Part shown: positions 12,034 through 23,989 of the stretch, piece by piece
How positions within the stretch are numbered: position 1 is the stretch's first letter
How the letters are laid out: every line of letters begins with the position of its first letter
Origin: Struthidea cinerea
Lineage: Eukaryota > Chordata > Aves > Passeriformes > Corcoracidae
Assembly: GCA_013397865.1 (NCBI GenBank)
Contig: VZTI01003267.1
Location: forward strand, 934,527-998,526
DNA length: 64,000 bases
Direction of reading: 5' to 3'
Notes under the pieces: generated by a model
The model's database searches: none
Seen by the model: the letters and a program-made list of their open reading frames with translations, nothing else
Told to the model about the DNA's origin: nothing
Position numbers and translations under genes: made by a program

Positions 12034-12401
12034 TGAAGTGCTGGAGAAACAGGTGCTGCATTGCTGGCAGCTGTCCTGCACTGCTTTGTGCACAGAGTCC
12101 ATCCCTCCATCCTTCCCTCCCTCCATCCATCCGCTGTCAGCATTGTGTGCATGGAGAGCAGCCCTAAGGGAACCTTGCACGTGCAGTGGCTGAAAGACAA
12201 GCACCCCAATCAAGCACACACATTTTTGTGCCACACCACACTTTGACAAGGACAGATGAAATGGTGCTGCCGCGATCTGGCACAATTTGGCTGAACAAAC
12301 GTTCCTCAAACAGGCTCTGGAGATCAGGAGACTGAATTGGTTTTCACAAGAACCTAATTTCTTTATGTCAAATCAACTGCACATCTCGTCTGAAATTGAT
12401 G
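12034..12401. repeat. Repeated block A, copy 1
   Basis: 368 bp, repeated at 12851-13218 with equal length and about four substitutions. It includes a CCATCC/CCTCCC low-complexity patch near 12,105-12,133. Copy 1 runs straight into block D at a shared ATG (12399-12401), skipping about 1.18 kb present after copy 2. Confidence 0.9.
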
Positions 12402-12746
12402 GAGACACAGAACAAGACAGAGAGAGAGGGGAACCGCAACAAAGTTAAAATCAGAACTTTATCTTCTGCTCCTACACTGCCAGGGCAACGTGAGATTGTG
12501 GGAAGCACAAGCAAACAGGCACAAAGAGCAAGGCCTTTCAGAGAGATGGGGAAAGCCAGCCCAAACAGGATTGCTGAAAAATGATGGGATACGTGGATGC
12601 TGAAAAGCTTTTAGCGTAGAAATTTTCCAGCTTTCTGCAGCATCCTGTGAGAATCCTGCTTTTCTCACAGAAACTATGGAAAACAGAGCTAAGGTTTTGT
12701 AAATGAATTCCACCTGCACCTGCAAGTTGTTACGTAGTATTGTTAT
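12399..12746. repeat. Block D, copy 1 (ends at single N)
   Basis: This matches 14402-14749 and 16333-16677 with only a couple of differences near 12,691-12,697. It includes the first part of an old LTR, from 12,592, and stops at an N at 12747 inside that LTR. It is probably an alternative allele or mis-joined contig. Confidence 0.85.
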
Positions 12747-12747
12747 N

Positions 12748-12850
12748 GTCGTCAGCCCATTGAAGGGCACGTAGAGGAGTGACAGGAGGTGGTCTGCATA
12801 AGGACCAGGAGGATGCCCTGCAGGTGGGTGCCCTGGGGGACATCCCAACA
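12748..12850. other. Short segment of unknown origin after N
   Basis: This GC-rich segment lies between the N at 12747 and block A copy 2. It does not match the CR1 sequence that precedes copy 1, so the two copies of block A have different left flanks. I do not recognise it. Confidence 0.4.
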
Positions 12851-13218
12851 TGAAGTGCTGGAGAAACGGGTGCTGCATTGCTGGCAGCTGTCCTGCACTG
12901 CTTTGTGCACAGAGTCCATCCCTCCATCCTTCCCTCCCTCCATCCATCCGCTGTCAGCATTGTGTGCATGGAGAGCAGCCCTAAGGGAACCTTGCACGTG
13001 CAGTGGCTGAAAGACAAGCACCCCAATCAAGCACACACATTTTTGTGCCACACCACACTTTGACAAGGACAGATGAAATGGTGCTGCCGCGATCCGGCAC
13101 AATTTGGCTGAACAAATGTTCCTCAAACAGGCTCTGGAGATCAGGAGACTGAATTGGTTTTCACAAGAACCTAATTTCTTTATGTCAAATCAACTGCACG
13201 TCTCGTCTGAAATTGATG
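12851..13218. repeat. Repeated block A, copy 2
   Basis: Second copy of 12034-12401, the same length and about 99% identical. It continues into unique sequence at 13219 and then the minus-strand solo LTR at 13380. Confidence 0.9.
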
Positions 13219-13379
13219 CCTAAGAGACACACGGCCCAAACTGAATCCAATACATCACCAGATTCTCGGAGAGCACAGTGAATACATTTCAGTGCCTGCT
13301 TTTAACATGGGCAAAGACTTACAGAGTATGCTCAGAATACATAAATACGCCATCTCAGGCAGGCAGCAGTGAGATGAAT

Positions 13380-13754
13380 TGTCGTTGTTACGTCCGAGGT
13401 GCATAAAGAAAACGATACAGAGTCCAGGCTCATGAACACGTGGAAGCCGAAGCTTTTCTTTAATAATTTTCTGACTACTATATAGGATAGATTGCAAAAA
13501 GTGTGTTGACTGGCAATAGGTAATTGGTTCCTCGGCCATCCACCCCTTGAGAGGCTTGGCCAAGTTCTAAGATACCTATTCCAAAATATTTCAAAGTCAA
13601 AGCCATAACAATCTTGCAAAACAGCTTGCGGGTGCAAGAAGTTTATGAAACTGTGACCTTGTTTAAAATAGTTTACATAGGAAAGACAGTCTTCTCACAG
13701 AATATTGAGAAAAGCCTGAAGAATTTCTCTGCTTCTAGCTTTTTAGAACCTACA
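13380..13754 (-). mobile_element. Solo LTR C, ERVK-like, 6-bp target duplication ATGAAT
   Basis: This 375-bp LTR on the minus strand begins TGTAGGTTCTAAAAAGC and ends CCTCGGACGTAACAACGACA. It is flanked by perfect ATGAAT repeats at 13374-13379 and 13755-13760. A 6-bp duplication with TG...CA ends is typical of ERVK-type integrases. It is close in sequence to LTR A (17556) and LTR B (22345). There are no internal viral genes, so it arose by recombination between two LTRs. Confidence 0.93.
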
Positions 13755-13756
13755 AT

Positions 13757-15680
13757 GAATTCTTGCAGATTTTTTCAGAAATATACTTAAAATAAAAATA
13801 TATTACGTCAGCCTGGCTATGCTGTCAGCTGTGTCTGCACTTCACATCACATCAAGAACAGGACATGAAAGGAGAGAACTCCAGGTGACTCCAGGTATCA
13901 CTGCACAGCCTGTTTCACAGTGGGTACCTCTGCCTTGCCAGGAGATGGAGCTGAGTCCGAATAGTAGGAAGAGATGAATGACCTGTCAAACGAGCTTAAA
14001 AGTGCAGGAGAAGGAAGTCCAGGAGTATTTGTATTTGAAAGTCCATGTATTTGCTCTTGATCAGCCAAGTGAGACTAGCTTCCCCTGTCACAGGAAACTG
14101 GCCCAGGGTCTGTTTGGTCTCTTCCAGGCTCAGTCTCCAGGGCTAAATAATTTACTTTCAGGACCCACAATCAAATGCAGTCAAGAGCAGGCTCACAGCC
14201 CTCAGCTATTGGGAGATCATGCCAGAAATGAGGAGAGAACAGTGAAGAAGTAGCATGCTCATAAAGCAATTTATGTTGTGCCAAAAGTGTAGAAAGGTGG
14301 ATTTAAAAGTCTTTGTGGGTATTTCCAGGCTGAAATCTAGGGAGTGGGTTTGGGTTTGTAAAAGTCTGCAAGATACACAGTTCCCACTTTCAAACATGGA
14401 AATGGAGACACAGAACAAGACAGAGAGAGAGGGGAACCGCAACAAAGTTAAAATCAGAACTTTATCTTCTGCTCCTACACTGCCAGGGCAACGTGAGATT
14501 GTGGGAAGCACAAGCAAACAGGCACAAAGAGCAAGGCCTTTCAGAGAGATGGGGAAAGCCAGCCCAAACAGGATTGCTGAAAAATGATGGGATACGTGGA
14601 TGCTGAAAAGCTTTTAGCGTAGAAATTTTCCAGCTTTCTGCAGCATCCTGTGAGAATCCTGCTTTTCTCACAGAAACTATGGAAAACAGTGCTACGGTTT
14701 TGTAAATGAATTCCACCTGCACCTGCAAGTTGTTACGTAGTATTGTTATGATATTGACTAGAGAAGTATTTTGAAATGGGTGTTATAGGCTTCAGCCAAC
14801 CAGCCTGGGAGGTGGATTGTTAAAGGACCAATGACCTTATGTCATTTAAGAACACTAAGATATAAAACGAGTCGGTGCATTATTAAATAAATCCATTCAG
14901 TTTGCTTCCTGTACTTGACCTTTCCTGTCGTGATTTCTCACCAGCTGCAGTACAACAGCAACAGGGATATTTCCTTCATTTTCAATTAAAACACACCCAA
15001 CAGCAGATTCCCCTGCATCGACATTTATCCTTCTAGCTGCCCCACCTGGATCCCCCCACAGCAACCTGCACCGGCACGAAGGCAGGAGCGTTGTTCTGTT
15101 CCAGCTCTGCCATCAGATGGCAGAACACCACCAGTCCTGCCATGGAGGCGGGTGAGCAACACCCCATGATTTGCTGTATAAACAGTCAGCCATGCCAGCA
15201 GCTGTAGAAATCAAAATGAATCGTTTTCCCTCTGTACTGCAAGACAAAACTCATTTAAATACAGTGAGATGTTTAAAGTCATACCAAAAAGTTTGGTTCA
15301 CAATCCTTTTAAGACCCTGTTGAAATTAATTTTAATCTGTTTCCATGATTGCAGAGAAAGCTGAAGGAAAAGAGAGAAATCTGCAAAGTTCTCTAACCAT
15401 GACGAGGAACCACACGATGAACAACAGCGACACACAGTCAGCACAGATCTTGCTGCAGGATTTTTGTCTGGCTTTGCCCGTTTTGTGCTCATTTTCAATG
15501 TTGAGGGTACAAGGGGCAGGAATTTGCAAACCCTTTCTGCCCTGCAGCAAACCTGAGCAGGATTCACCTTTGTACAAGTCGATGCACTGCCACAAAGTCA
15601 TCTGGGTTTAAGCTGTAGATCGCTTGGAATTCTCCAGCTGGATTCATAATGCTATTTTTTCACTTTCATAACCAGACTCC
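13757..15680. repeat. Duplicated unit U, copy 1 (about 1.9 kb)
   Basis: The unit begins GAATTCTTGCAGATTTTTTC and ends ACCAGACTCC, followed by TGTAGG and an N at 15687. The same unit restarts at 15688. Wherever compared by eye the copies look identical. It contains the old LTR D and otherwise sequence I do not recognise. No coding region was found. Open frames repeated between copies are shadows. Confidence 0.92.
14595..14963 (+). mobile_element. Solo LTR D, older relative of LTRs A-C, 6-bp target duplication GGGATA
   Basis: 369 bp. It begins CGTGGATGCTGAAAAGC, which aligns with TGTAGGTGCTAAAAAGC of the younger LTRs with T to C at base one. It ends ACAACAGCAACA. GGGATA flanks it at 14589-14594 and 14964-14969. 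It shares the order of blocks with LTRs A-C, namely CTGTGAGAA, a CACCTGCAAGTTGTTACG-like segment, then an ATTATTAAA segment, but is clearly diverged. Partial copies lie at 12592-12746 and 16526-16838. Confidence 0.85.
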
Positions 15681-15687
15681 TGTAGGN

Positions 15688-17555
15688 GAATTCTTGCAGA
15701 TTTTTTCAGAAATATACTTAAAATAAAAATATATTACGTCAGCCTGGCTATGCTGTCAGCTGTGTCTGCACTTCACATCACATCAAGAACAGGACATGAA
15801 AGGAGAGAACTCCAGGTGACTCCAGGTATCACTGCACAGCCTGTTTCACAGTGGGTACCTCTGCCTTGCCAGGAGATGGAGCTGAGTCCGAATAGTAGGA
15901 AGAGATGAATGACCTGTCAAACGAGCTTAAAAGTGCAGGAGAAGGAAGTCCAGGAGTATTTGTATTTGAAAGTCCATGTATTTGCTCTTGATCAGCCAAG
16001 TGAGACTAGCTTCCCCTGTCACAGGAAACTGGCCCAGGGTCTGTTTGGTCTCTTCCAGGCTCAGTCTCCAGGGCTAAATAATTTACTTTCAGGACCCACA
16101 ATCAAATGCAGTCAAGAGCAGGCTCACAGCCCTCAGCTATTGGGAGATCATGCCAGAAATGAGGAGAGAACAGTGAAGAAGTAGCATGCTCATAAAGCAA
16201 TTTATGTTGTGCCAAAAGTGTAGAAAGGTGGATTTAAAAGTCTTTGTGGGTATTTCCAGGCTGAAATCTAGGGAGTGGGTTTGGGTTTGTAAAAGTCTGC
16301 AAGATACACAGTTCCCACTTTCAAACATGGAAATGGAGACACAGAACAAGACAGAGAGAGAGGGGAACCGCAACAAAGTTAAAATCAGAACTTTATCTTC
16401 TGCTCCTACACTGCCAGGGCAACGTGAGATTGTGGGAAGCACAAGCAAACAGGCACAAAGAGCAAGGCCTTTCAGAGAGATGGGGAAAGCCAGCCCAAAC
16501 AGGATTGCTGAAAAATGATGGGATACGTGGATGCTGAAAAGCTTTTAGCGTAGAAATTTTCCAGCTTTCTGCAGCATCCTGTGAGAATCCTGCTTTTCTC
16601 ACAGAAACTATGGAAAACAGTGCTACGGTTTTGTAAATGAATTCCACCTGCACCTGCAAGTTGTTACGTAGTATTGTNNNNNNNNNNNNNNNNNNNNNNN
16701 NNNNNNNNNNNNNNNNNNNNNNNNNNNNNNNNNNNNNNNNNNNNNNNNNNNNNNNNNNNNNNNNNNNNNNNNNNNNNNNNNNNNNNNNNNNNNNNNNNNN
16801 NNNNNNNNNNNNNNNNNNNNNNNNNNNNNNNNNNNACAGGGATATTTCCTTCATTTTCAATTAAAACACACCCAACAGCAGATTCCCCTGCATCGACATT
16901 TATCCTTCTAGCTGCCCCACCTGGATCCCCCCACAGCAACCTGCACCGGCACGAAGGCAGGAGCGTTGTTCTGTTCCAGCTCTGCCATCAGATGGCAGAA
17001 CACCACCAGTCCTGCCATGGAGGCGGGTGAGCAACACCCCATGATTTGCTGTATAAACAGTCAGCCATGCCAGCAGCTGTAGAAATCAAAATGAATCGTT
17101 TTCCCTCTGTACTGCAAGACAAAACTCATTTAAATACAGTGAGATGTTTAAAGTCATACCAAAAAGTTTGGTTCACAATCCTTTTAAGACCCTGTTGAAA
17201 TTAATTTTAATCTGTTTCCATGATTGCAGAGAAAGCTGAAGGAAAAGAGAGAAATCTGCAAAGTTCTCTAACCATGACGAGGAACCACACGATGAACAAC
17301 AGCGACACACAGTCAGCACAGATCTTGCTGCAGGATTTTTGTCTGGCTTTGCCCGTTTTGTGCTCATTTTCAATGTTGAGGGTACAAGGGGCAGGAATTT
17401 GCAAACCCTTTCTGCCCTGCAGCAAACCTGAGCAGGATTCACCTTTGTACAAGTCGATGCACTGCCACAAAGTCATCTGGGTTTAAGCTGTAGATCGCTT
17501 GGAATTCTCCAGCTGGATTCATAATGCTATTTTTTCACTTTCATAACCAGACTCC
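15688..17555. repeat. Duplicated unit U, copy 2
   Basis: Repeats 13757-15680 starting at GAATTCTTGCAG and running through GACTCC at 17550-17555, into LTR A. An N gap at 16678-16835 falls inside LTR D of this copy. The first base after the preceding N is in register with the first copy. Confidence 0.92.
16678..16835. other. Assembly gap (158 N)
   Basis: Unknown bases inside the second copy of LTR D. By comparison with copy 1 (14747-14960) the missing sequence should be about 214 bp, so the gap size is an estimate. Frames crossing it are meaningless. Confidence 0.98.
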
Positions 17556-17939
17556 TGTAGCTGCTAAAAAGCTAGAAGCAGAGAAATTCTTCAGCCTTTT
17601 CTCAATATTCTGTGAGAAGACTGTCTTTCTATGTTTCTATAGTTTTCTATGTAAACTATTTTAAACAAGGTCACAGTTTCATAAACTTCTTGCACCCGCA
17701 AGTTGTTTTGCAAGATTGTTATGGCTTTGACTTTGAAAATATTTTGGAATAGGTATCTTGGAACTTGGCCAATCCTCTCAAGGGGTGGGTGGCCAAGGAC
17801 CCAATTACCTATTGCCACTCAACACACTTTTTGCAATCTATCCTATATAGTAGTCAGAAAATTATTAAAGCGCTTCCACTTGTTCATGAGCCTGGACTCT
17901 CTGTTGTTTTCTTTATGCGCCTCGGACGTAACAGCGACA
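17556..17939 (+). mobile_element. Solo LTR A, ERVK-like, 6-bp target duplication GACTCC
   Basis: This 384-bp LTR begins TGTAGCTGCTAAAAAGC and ends CGGACGTAACAGCGACA. GACTCC is repeated at 17550-17555 and 17940-17945. It differs from LTR B mainly by a small extra segment near 17,631-17,650 and point changes. The open frames across it, on both strands and shared with LTRs B and C, are repeat shadows. Confidence 0.94.
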
Positions 17940-17945
17940 GACTCC

Positions 17946-20924
17946 CGCTCACAAGCAGCTTCTACCACTGCAACCATCTGCAATATCTGCTGCCACAGGA
18001 GACTCATGGCTCAGGTATTACCAGCAATGAAACACTGGTTCTTTAGGGAGCAGAAATTGTGCTACGGAAAATACCACAGCAGGATGAGAGAGGGGAAGTA
18101 GAAAACTTTTGTCTTGAAACCGAGGGGATTCCCTGTCTCTGCAACGGTTGATGTAACTATAAATAATGAGGAGGAAATGAGAACTCTGCCTCAACAATAT
18201 TCAGTACTTTGAATGTGCAAACACAACTGAAGCCTTCGAAAAAAATAATTGGGAAGGGAAGAGGCAAAAAGTGAAAGCAAAAATGCTAAACAGTGGAGCT
18301 ACTAAAAAACCCTTTGTTGTTTGTAAGTAATATGATCATGCAAGCTGTGAAGCAGAGACGGGGATATTCAGCCACCCCACCACACGTCTGGATTGGAAGA
18401 GATAAATTTCAACTGTCTCAGCAATATTTGGCAAAGTTGACAGAGCTTAAGGGTTTAGGTCACTCCTGTCAGGCCTGCAATGACAGGGCAGAGCCAGCTC
18501 CCAGCAGCACATTGCAACAAAACGATTACAGAAGAGTCTTAAAAGCTTAAGAAAATGGATTTAAAGGAGTCCAGGGCTGATGTGAAACTGCAGTGGGTGG
18601 AAAGCTGAACTGTGCCCCTGGTCGATTCTCTTGAGCACTTCAGCCAAGAGCTGGAGGCCTCTAACAGTGTCACAGAGCACCACAGAAACCACATCACGCT
18701 CAAAGGCAGGAAGGCTTTTGCCTTTTGTCAGCAGATGTGAGAGATTCACACCATCAGCAGGAGCTGAAACTATTGAATTCTTTGCAAAACGACTGCAATA
18801 GAGTCCTCCTAAGCCAGGCAGGCAAGTTTTAATGCCACCCTTTCCTGAAGACATTAATTTCTGACATAGTGCCACAGGGAGATTGGTCACCACATTCATT
18901 CCTGGCTCAAAGGCACGTGAATTCAACCAGGGTAAATACAGGGTTAATTTAAACTGGACAAGCCTTGCTCTTAATTTGATGTAAACAGGAGATAGAACTA
19001 AACCACCTACGAATTCTGGGCATGCTTAAGACTTCATGGCTGTGGGGGCTGGCCACAGCGTTGTGAGTGGCACTGTGCTGACCGTGCAAGACCTTTGGCC
19101 AGTTCTGAAAAAATAAAAAAGCCAAAAATGGCCACACAACAAAGTAGACAGCACATACTAACTCCCTACAGAAAAAAACAGCTGAAACACACTGAATAGC
19201 AGCGTTTCTTTCACAACTTTGTGCACAATGCAACCCTTTTTATGCAGGAAAGTGCCATGTCAAGCCCTCGGAACGCTGCAGGTCACAAATACTGCAGAAT
19301 GCTGTAGTGTTGTGCCACTCTGTGCTGGTTTACATTGACTTAGCACACACCACTGTCTGCACTGTTCCTTGCTCTAATGTAATATGTATGGGGTTCCATC
19401 ACTAATTCATGGTTTAGGAACTCTCTACCTTCTCTAGAGCAAGGGTCAGGAGTAAACTATAGTTTTTGGTATCTTTTCATGCAAACAAAAAAAAGCCTCA
19501 GCCCAGAAAGCTTGAGTTGGTACGTTTGTGTATGGGCAGATGGATGAGAGGAATTGGGGTAGGATGGAAAAATAACACAGCAAGCTTCAGTGAGGCACAC
19601 CTTTACCTCCAGAGTAACCTACCAGGAAAAAAAAAAAAGAAAAAAATACACAAAATCCCCAAACAAACAAAACCAAAACAAAATACCACACCCCAATATT
19701 TCTACCTGCAATGTTAGAGGTCCCCTGTGGGCTTCGTAGACTCTCTGGTAACCTGAACTGTTCCCAGGCAGCAAGAAAGCAAAGCAAAAAGGTTCCTGCA
19801 GCTTCAGACCCTCTCTCAGCCTGCAGGAAGGACGCTGGATTTAGGACCATGAGGAGTTAATAATTCAAGCAGTCTCCAGTATTGCCATTGTTACAGGCAG
19901 GAAAGAACCACGCAAGAAAGGAGTGGTTGCTCACGAGCTGTGCTCAGTGTGAGTCATTTTTCAAACAGCAGATCGGAGCTGAAGGCTGAGTGCCCCAAAG
20001 CCTGTCCCATGGGCCAGGAGTCACCACGGAGCACAAGAAGCTTCTGGCTACAGCCTGATTTTCTGGGCTTTCACAGCCTTTGTCAGTTGTGAGCTGTGTC
20101 CAGCTGAGGTTCTCCTGACCAGATTAAGTTAAAAATAAAGTTGGTACACACAAAGCAACTGTCCGGACTTCATAAAAGTGGAAAAACCTCGACAAAAGAA
20201 TTTGGGTGCGCTTTGGCTTAAAACTTCTTAAACTTGAAATTTTATTTTTTAGTTATATTCATTCGTTCCTCACTCTACAATCCCTAGTACAAGATTCTAT
20301 AATTAAGTGATACAATTGAATAAACAAAACTAGGATTTCGTGTCAATCAGTGTTGCATGAGTGGCCGCTGCAAAGATTAGAATAGCAGAATGGCTAAAAT
20401 AACTAAAAACAAGAAAACCAAAAAACTCCAAATCAATTCAGAACCTCCGAGATGCCACTCTCTTTTGTTGCATATTTTTCACACATTTTTGACCATCTGG
20501 ACACTCAAAAACTTCAGTCTGTACAACTCCAGCTGAGGAGCTATAGAGGAATTATAGAGGAGTTATGAGAAGTCCAGCTGAGGCTTAATGATCTCCATCT
20601 TCTTGGCCAAGCAAATGAGACCAGAGAAAGCTCTGTTTTGCCATGATTTGATTGCTATTGGCATCCAAACGTCCCAGCAAGCACTGCAGACTTCACTCGT
20701 GCAGAGTTCTCTCCTACAGAGAGCTCGTGATTCTTGAAGCAAAAAGTGCTGCTTTTAGAATTAAAGTTTCAATTAAATCATCTGCTGCTGTGTAACTTTA
20801 ATTGGCCAACCTCAAATGGCATCTGAGCCGGGGTGTTTGCCTGTTTAGACATTTTCTTTCCTTTCAGGAAACTTCTCTTTAATCAGAACACTCCTCTTAC
20901 CCAGCAAAATGTGAAGTGTAATAG
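17946..20924. other. Non-coding stretch, nothing identified
   Basis: No exon, RNA gene or dated repeat was recognised. There is an A-rich low-complexity tract near 19,628-19,685. Longer open frames lack family resemblance and splice context. Confidence 0.5.
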
Positions 20925-21056
20925 TGCACAGGAATGACAGAATGGTTTGGACTGGGAGGGACCTTAGGGGTGATCCAGTTCCAGCCCCCTGCCATGGGCA
21001 GGGACACCTCCCACTGCACCAGTTTGCTCCAAGGCCCATCCAGCCAGGCCTTGAAT
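20925..21056 (-). mobile_element. CR1 LINE 3' end fragment
   Basis: The plus strand reads GACAGAATGGTTTGGACTGG, CTGCCATGGGCAGGGACACC, then TCCAGCCAGGCCTTGAA, the complement of a CR1 3' end. It is truncated to about 130 bp. Confidence 0.9.
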
Positions 21057-22344
21057 CATTGACAGGAGGTGGTTTTGCTATTCAAAGTGTCCTTGACGCA
21101 ACATCTGTTTCCACAGGAGACTCACTTCGCTCCTTCCCTTCGCACCCCTGGGTTTGGAACCAATGGCAGCAGGATCAGACCTGGCCTGTTTGCCAAGTTC
21201 CACCCAGCCTGGCTTCAGGCTGAAGAGCTGACCATGGAAACCCTGAGAGATTCCAGAACAACCAGGGCTCTGTGAGGTGCTGCAGGAATGTGAGCACCTT
21301 GGGGCTACCTCCACGACTTCCCGGATTCCCTCTCATTCGGAGCCTCGTCCGCAGTGACAGCGTGAAGCCCTGCTGTGCCACAGGAGGGATAAACAGGTGT
21401 GGGACAGGGGATTAGAGCTCTGCCAGGGCACCCAGCCACCGTGAGAGACTCAAGAGAGTCAGAGAGCAGAACAGCAGCTCCTGCTGGGTCTGACAGCCCA
21501 ATTCAGTTTTCAGGAGCAGAGCACGCAGCAGTCGCCAGCAGCAGCACTCTCTCTGTTCATCACTGTTTACCCAAAGCAGCCCATTGTACCAGCTCCACGG
21601 TAAAACCTCCTCTTTTGGCTCACCCTCCCTGTTCAAATGAGTTGTCACTCCAAAAAACACACCAGAGCAACAGCATCTGCAATATTGTTATTAACGGGGT
21701 ACCAGCACTTTCTCTCGACTGCTGCTTAGCTCTGCATTCAAGCTGGCTTTAAAAATGAACTCTAGAACACAGCTCCTGCAGAGCTGTAGGAAATGTAAAA
21801 CTGAAATGCTTTTTCTATCCCCTCAGACGTGTGCAGTTACAGGGTCCCAGGTTGTTTTCATTAACTGGCAGGAGGAAAGTGCCTTTCATGCAATACAACT
21901 GGACCTACTCCTCTACCTTCACCTCTCCATTTATTGCTACCTGCTCTAGCATGTGCAAAGAGCACTTTTAAGCTCTGATACTGTCTCTCAGCAAGTTCAT
22001 TTACCAATTGTCAAGCTTTCAGCCCCAAAAGTAAACAAAGTACAGCCCACACCTCTTAATGTAGCTATAAAAATAGCTCTTATGGCATAGTTTTTAATTT
22101 TTCACACTCTATTAATCCTTTCTATTCACAGCTCAGTTGTCCTGGAGCAGAACTTATTGACAACACACGCACTGGCTCTCTGTGCAGCACCTGAACAGAC
22201 CCAGAGCTATAAGGCTCCAAACTGCATTCAATACACCTGTAAGGGTGAAATGGAGATGATAAAGTTTCAGATGATAAACCTGAGCATTGGAAATCCTCTC
22301 ATCCACCTTGCACTGCAAGCATTTGAGTTTTTGCTACAAAGATG

Positions 22345-22720
22345 TGTAGGTGCTAAAAAGCTAGAAGCAGAGAAATTCTTCAGCCCTTTCTCAATATTCT
22401 GTGAGAAGACTGTCTTTCCTATGTAAACTATTTTAAACAAGGTCACAGTTTCATAAACTTCTTGCACTTGCAAGCTGTTTTGCAAGATTGTTACGGCTTT
22501 GACTTTGAAAATATTTTGGAATAGGTATCTTAGGACTTGGCCAATCCTCTCAAGGGGTGGATGGCCGAGGAACCAATTACCTATTGCCACTCAACACACT
22601 TTTTGCAATCTATCCTATATAGTAGTCAGAAAATTATTAAAGAAGAAGCTTCGGCTTCCACTGTTCATGAGCCTGGACTCTGTGTCGTTTTCTTTATGCG
22701 CCTCGGACGTAACAGCAACA
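22345..22720 (+). mobile_element. Solo LTR B, ERVK-like, 6-bp target duplication AAGATG
   Basis: This 376-bp LTR begins TGTAGGTGCTAAAAAGC and ends CGTAACAGCAACA. AAGATG flanks it at 22339-22344 and 22721-22726. It is the same family as LTRs A and C. A run near 22,635-22,650 reads AAAGAAGAAGCTTCGG, where LTR A has a shorter form. Confidence 0.94.
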
Positions 22721-23988
22721 AAGATGGATGCTGGAAAGCCACTCATACATTTGTGTACATATATATGTGTGGATACACCTATATGCTTATAGAACTTACA
22801 CCCAAAAAAAAGAAATCATGTCATTTAGAGGGGATGGTTTCTATTTGGAAGCTGGCACTAGCATTTTAATCTGCTATTTAATAATGAGATAGAAAATGTT
22901 TAATTTTAATACAATTCGGCCTGGTTAAATAGCACAACATATTGTTAAACTTCAATTAATTTGAAATGTATTGCCTGTATAGGTTATTTACTCAAGTACT
23001 TTTAAAGCACAACATTGGTACCAGGCACCACTCACAAACAGTCCCCTGAGGCAAGACTCGGCTTAAGAAGTTAATTATCAGGTAAGAGTGATCTGGGCTC
23101 TGTTTCTCAGCTCCCAACAGACAACTAATCTTCAGTCATTTCTCTCTAAAGAAAAAGAAGTGAAAGAACAGCAGAAAAGCGTCAGAAAATCTGCTCTGAT
23201 AATGTTACAGTTTGAGTACGTATCAAGGGTAATTGCATGTCACTTCTTCAGTACACTGAATATTGCTTTTCTAGTAAGCTTAAAAACACACACGGCTCCA
23301 AATGTTAGTGCAGTTAAATCCAAGCAGAGCCGATCAATTCACATCACATGTATTCCAATTATTTTACCCCAAAGACAGCCCAGACAGTGACCAAGAGTCT
23401 GTTGTTCAAAACCTGCAACACAATCAAATTTCACTTACAGCCTTTGTATTTTTATCTTCCCTCAGACAGTTCATTTTGGCAGAACAGAATTAAACAGCCT
23501 GAGACATCACCCTGCAGCAGCTTTACAGTAAACTAAACCCAATTCCTGCAGGAGCAAAAATCAGTGTTTGCAATAATCTAGTAAGGGTGTTTACTTCCCA
23601 AACACAATCTCTAAGGCAGTTACAATTCCCACCCTAAAGGAAGGGACAGCAGTAGAAAGATTTTAAGAGCACTGACTCATCATCTACCTTCCTTTTTAAC
23701 TTTCATTTTCCACTCTTCTTTCAGCCAGGTGCAAATACTACCAACAAGCTCTGTAAATTCTATTTAATCCAGTTGTATAAAATCAGACACTTTTTTACCA
23801 CTTTCCCATTCCTTTTAAGCACAAGTATTTCTTGCTATCAAAAGGCAGCAGGACAGAAGGCTCTAAACAAGCCTCAAGCAGTAATTTCTGCAATAAGGCT
23901 GAAATGTTTCCTCTCATCTTCCACCATCTCCCACCTGCGGTGTGTGTCCATCTCCCTCTGTGACTGACTTCCTAAGGGATGCTGTGAA

Positions 23989-23989
<1 letters not shown>

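Noticed and set aside
12034..17555. Repeated open frames as a small gene family
   Set aside because: They recur only because the DNA block recurs. They cover LTR and unrecognised sequence and have no protein-family match.
13380..17939. Tandem duplication by recombination between LTR C and LTR A
   Set aside because: These LTRs are in opposite orientation, which would invert rather than duplicate the DNA between them.
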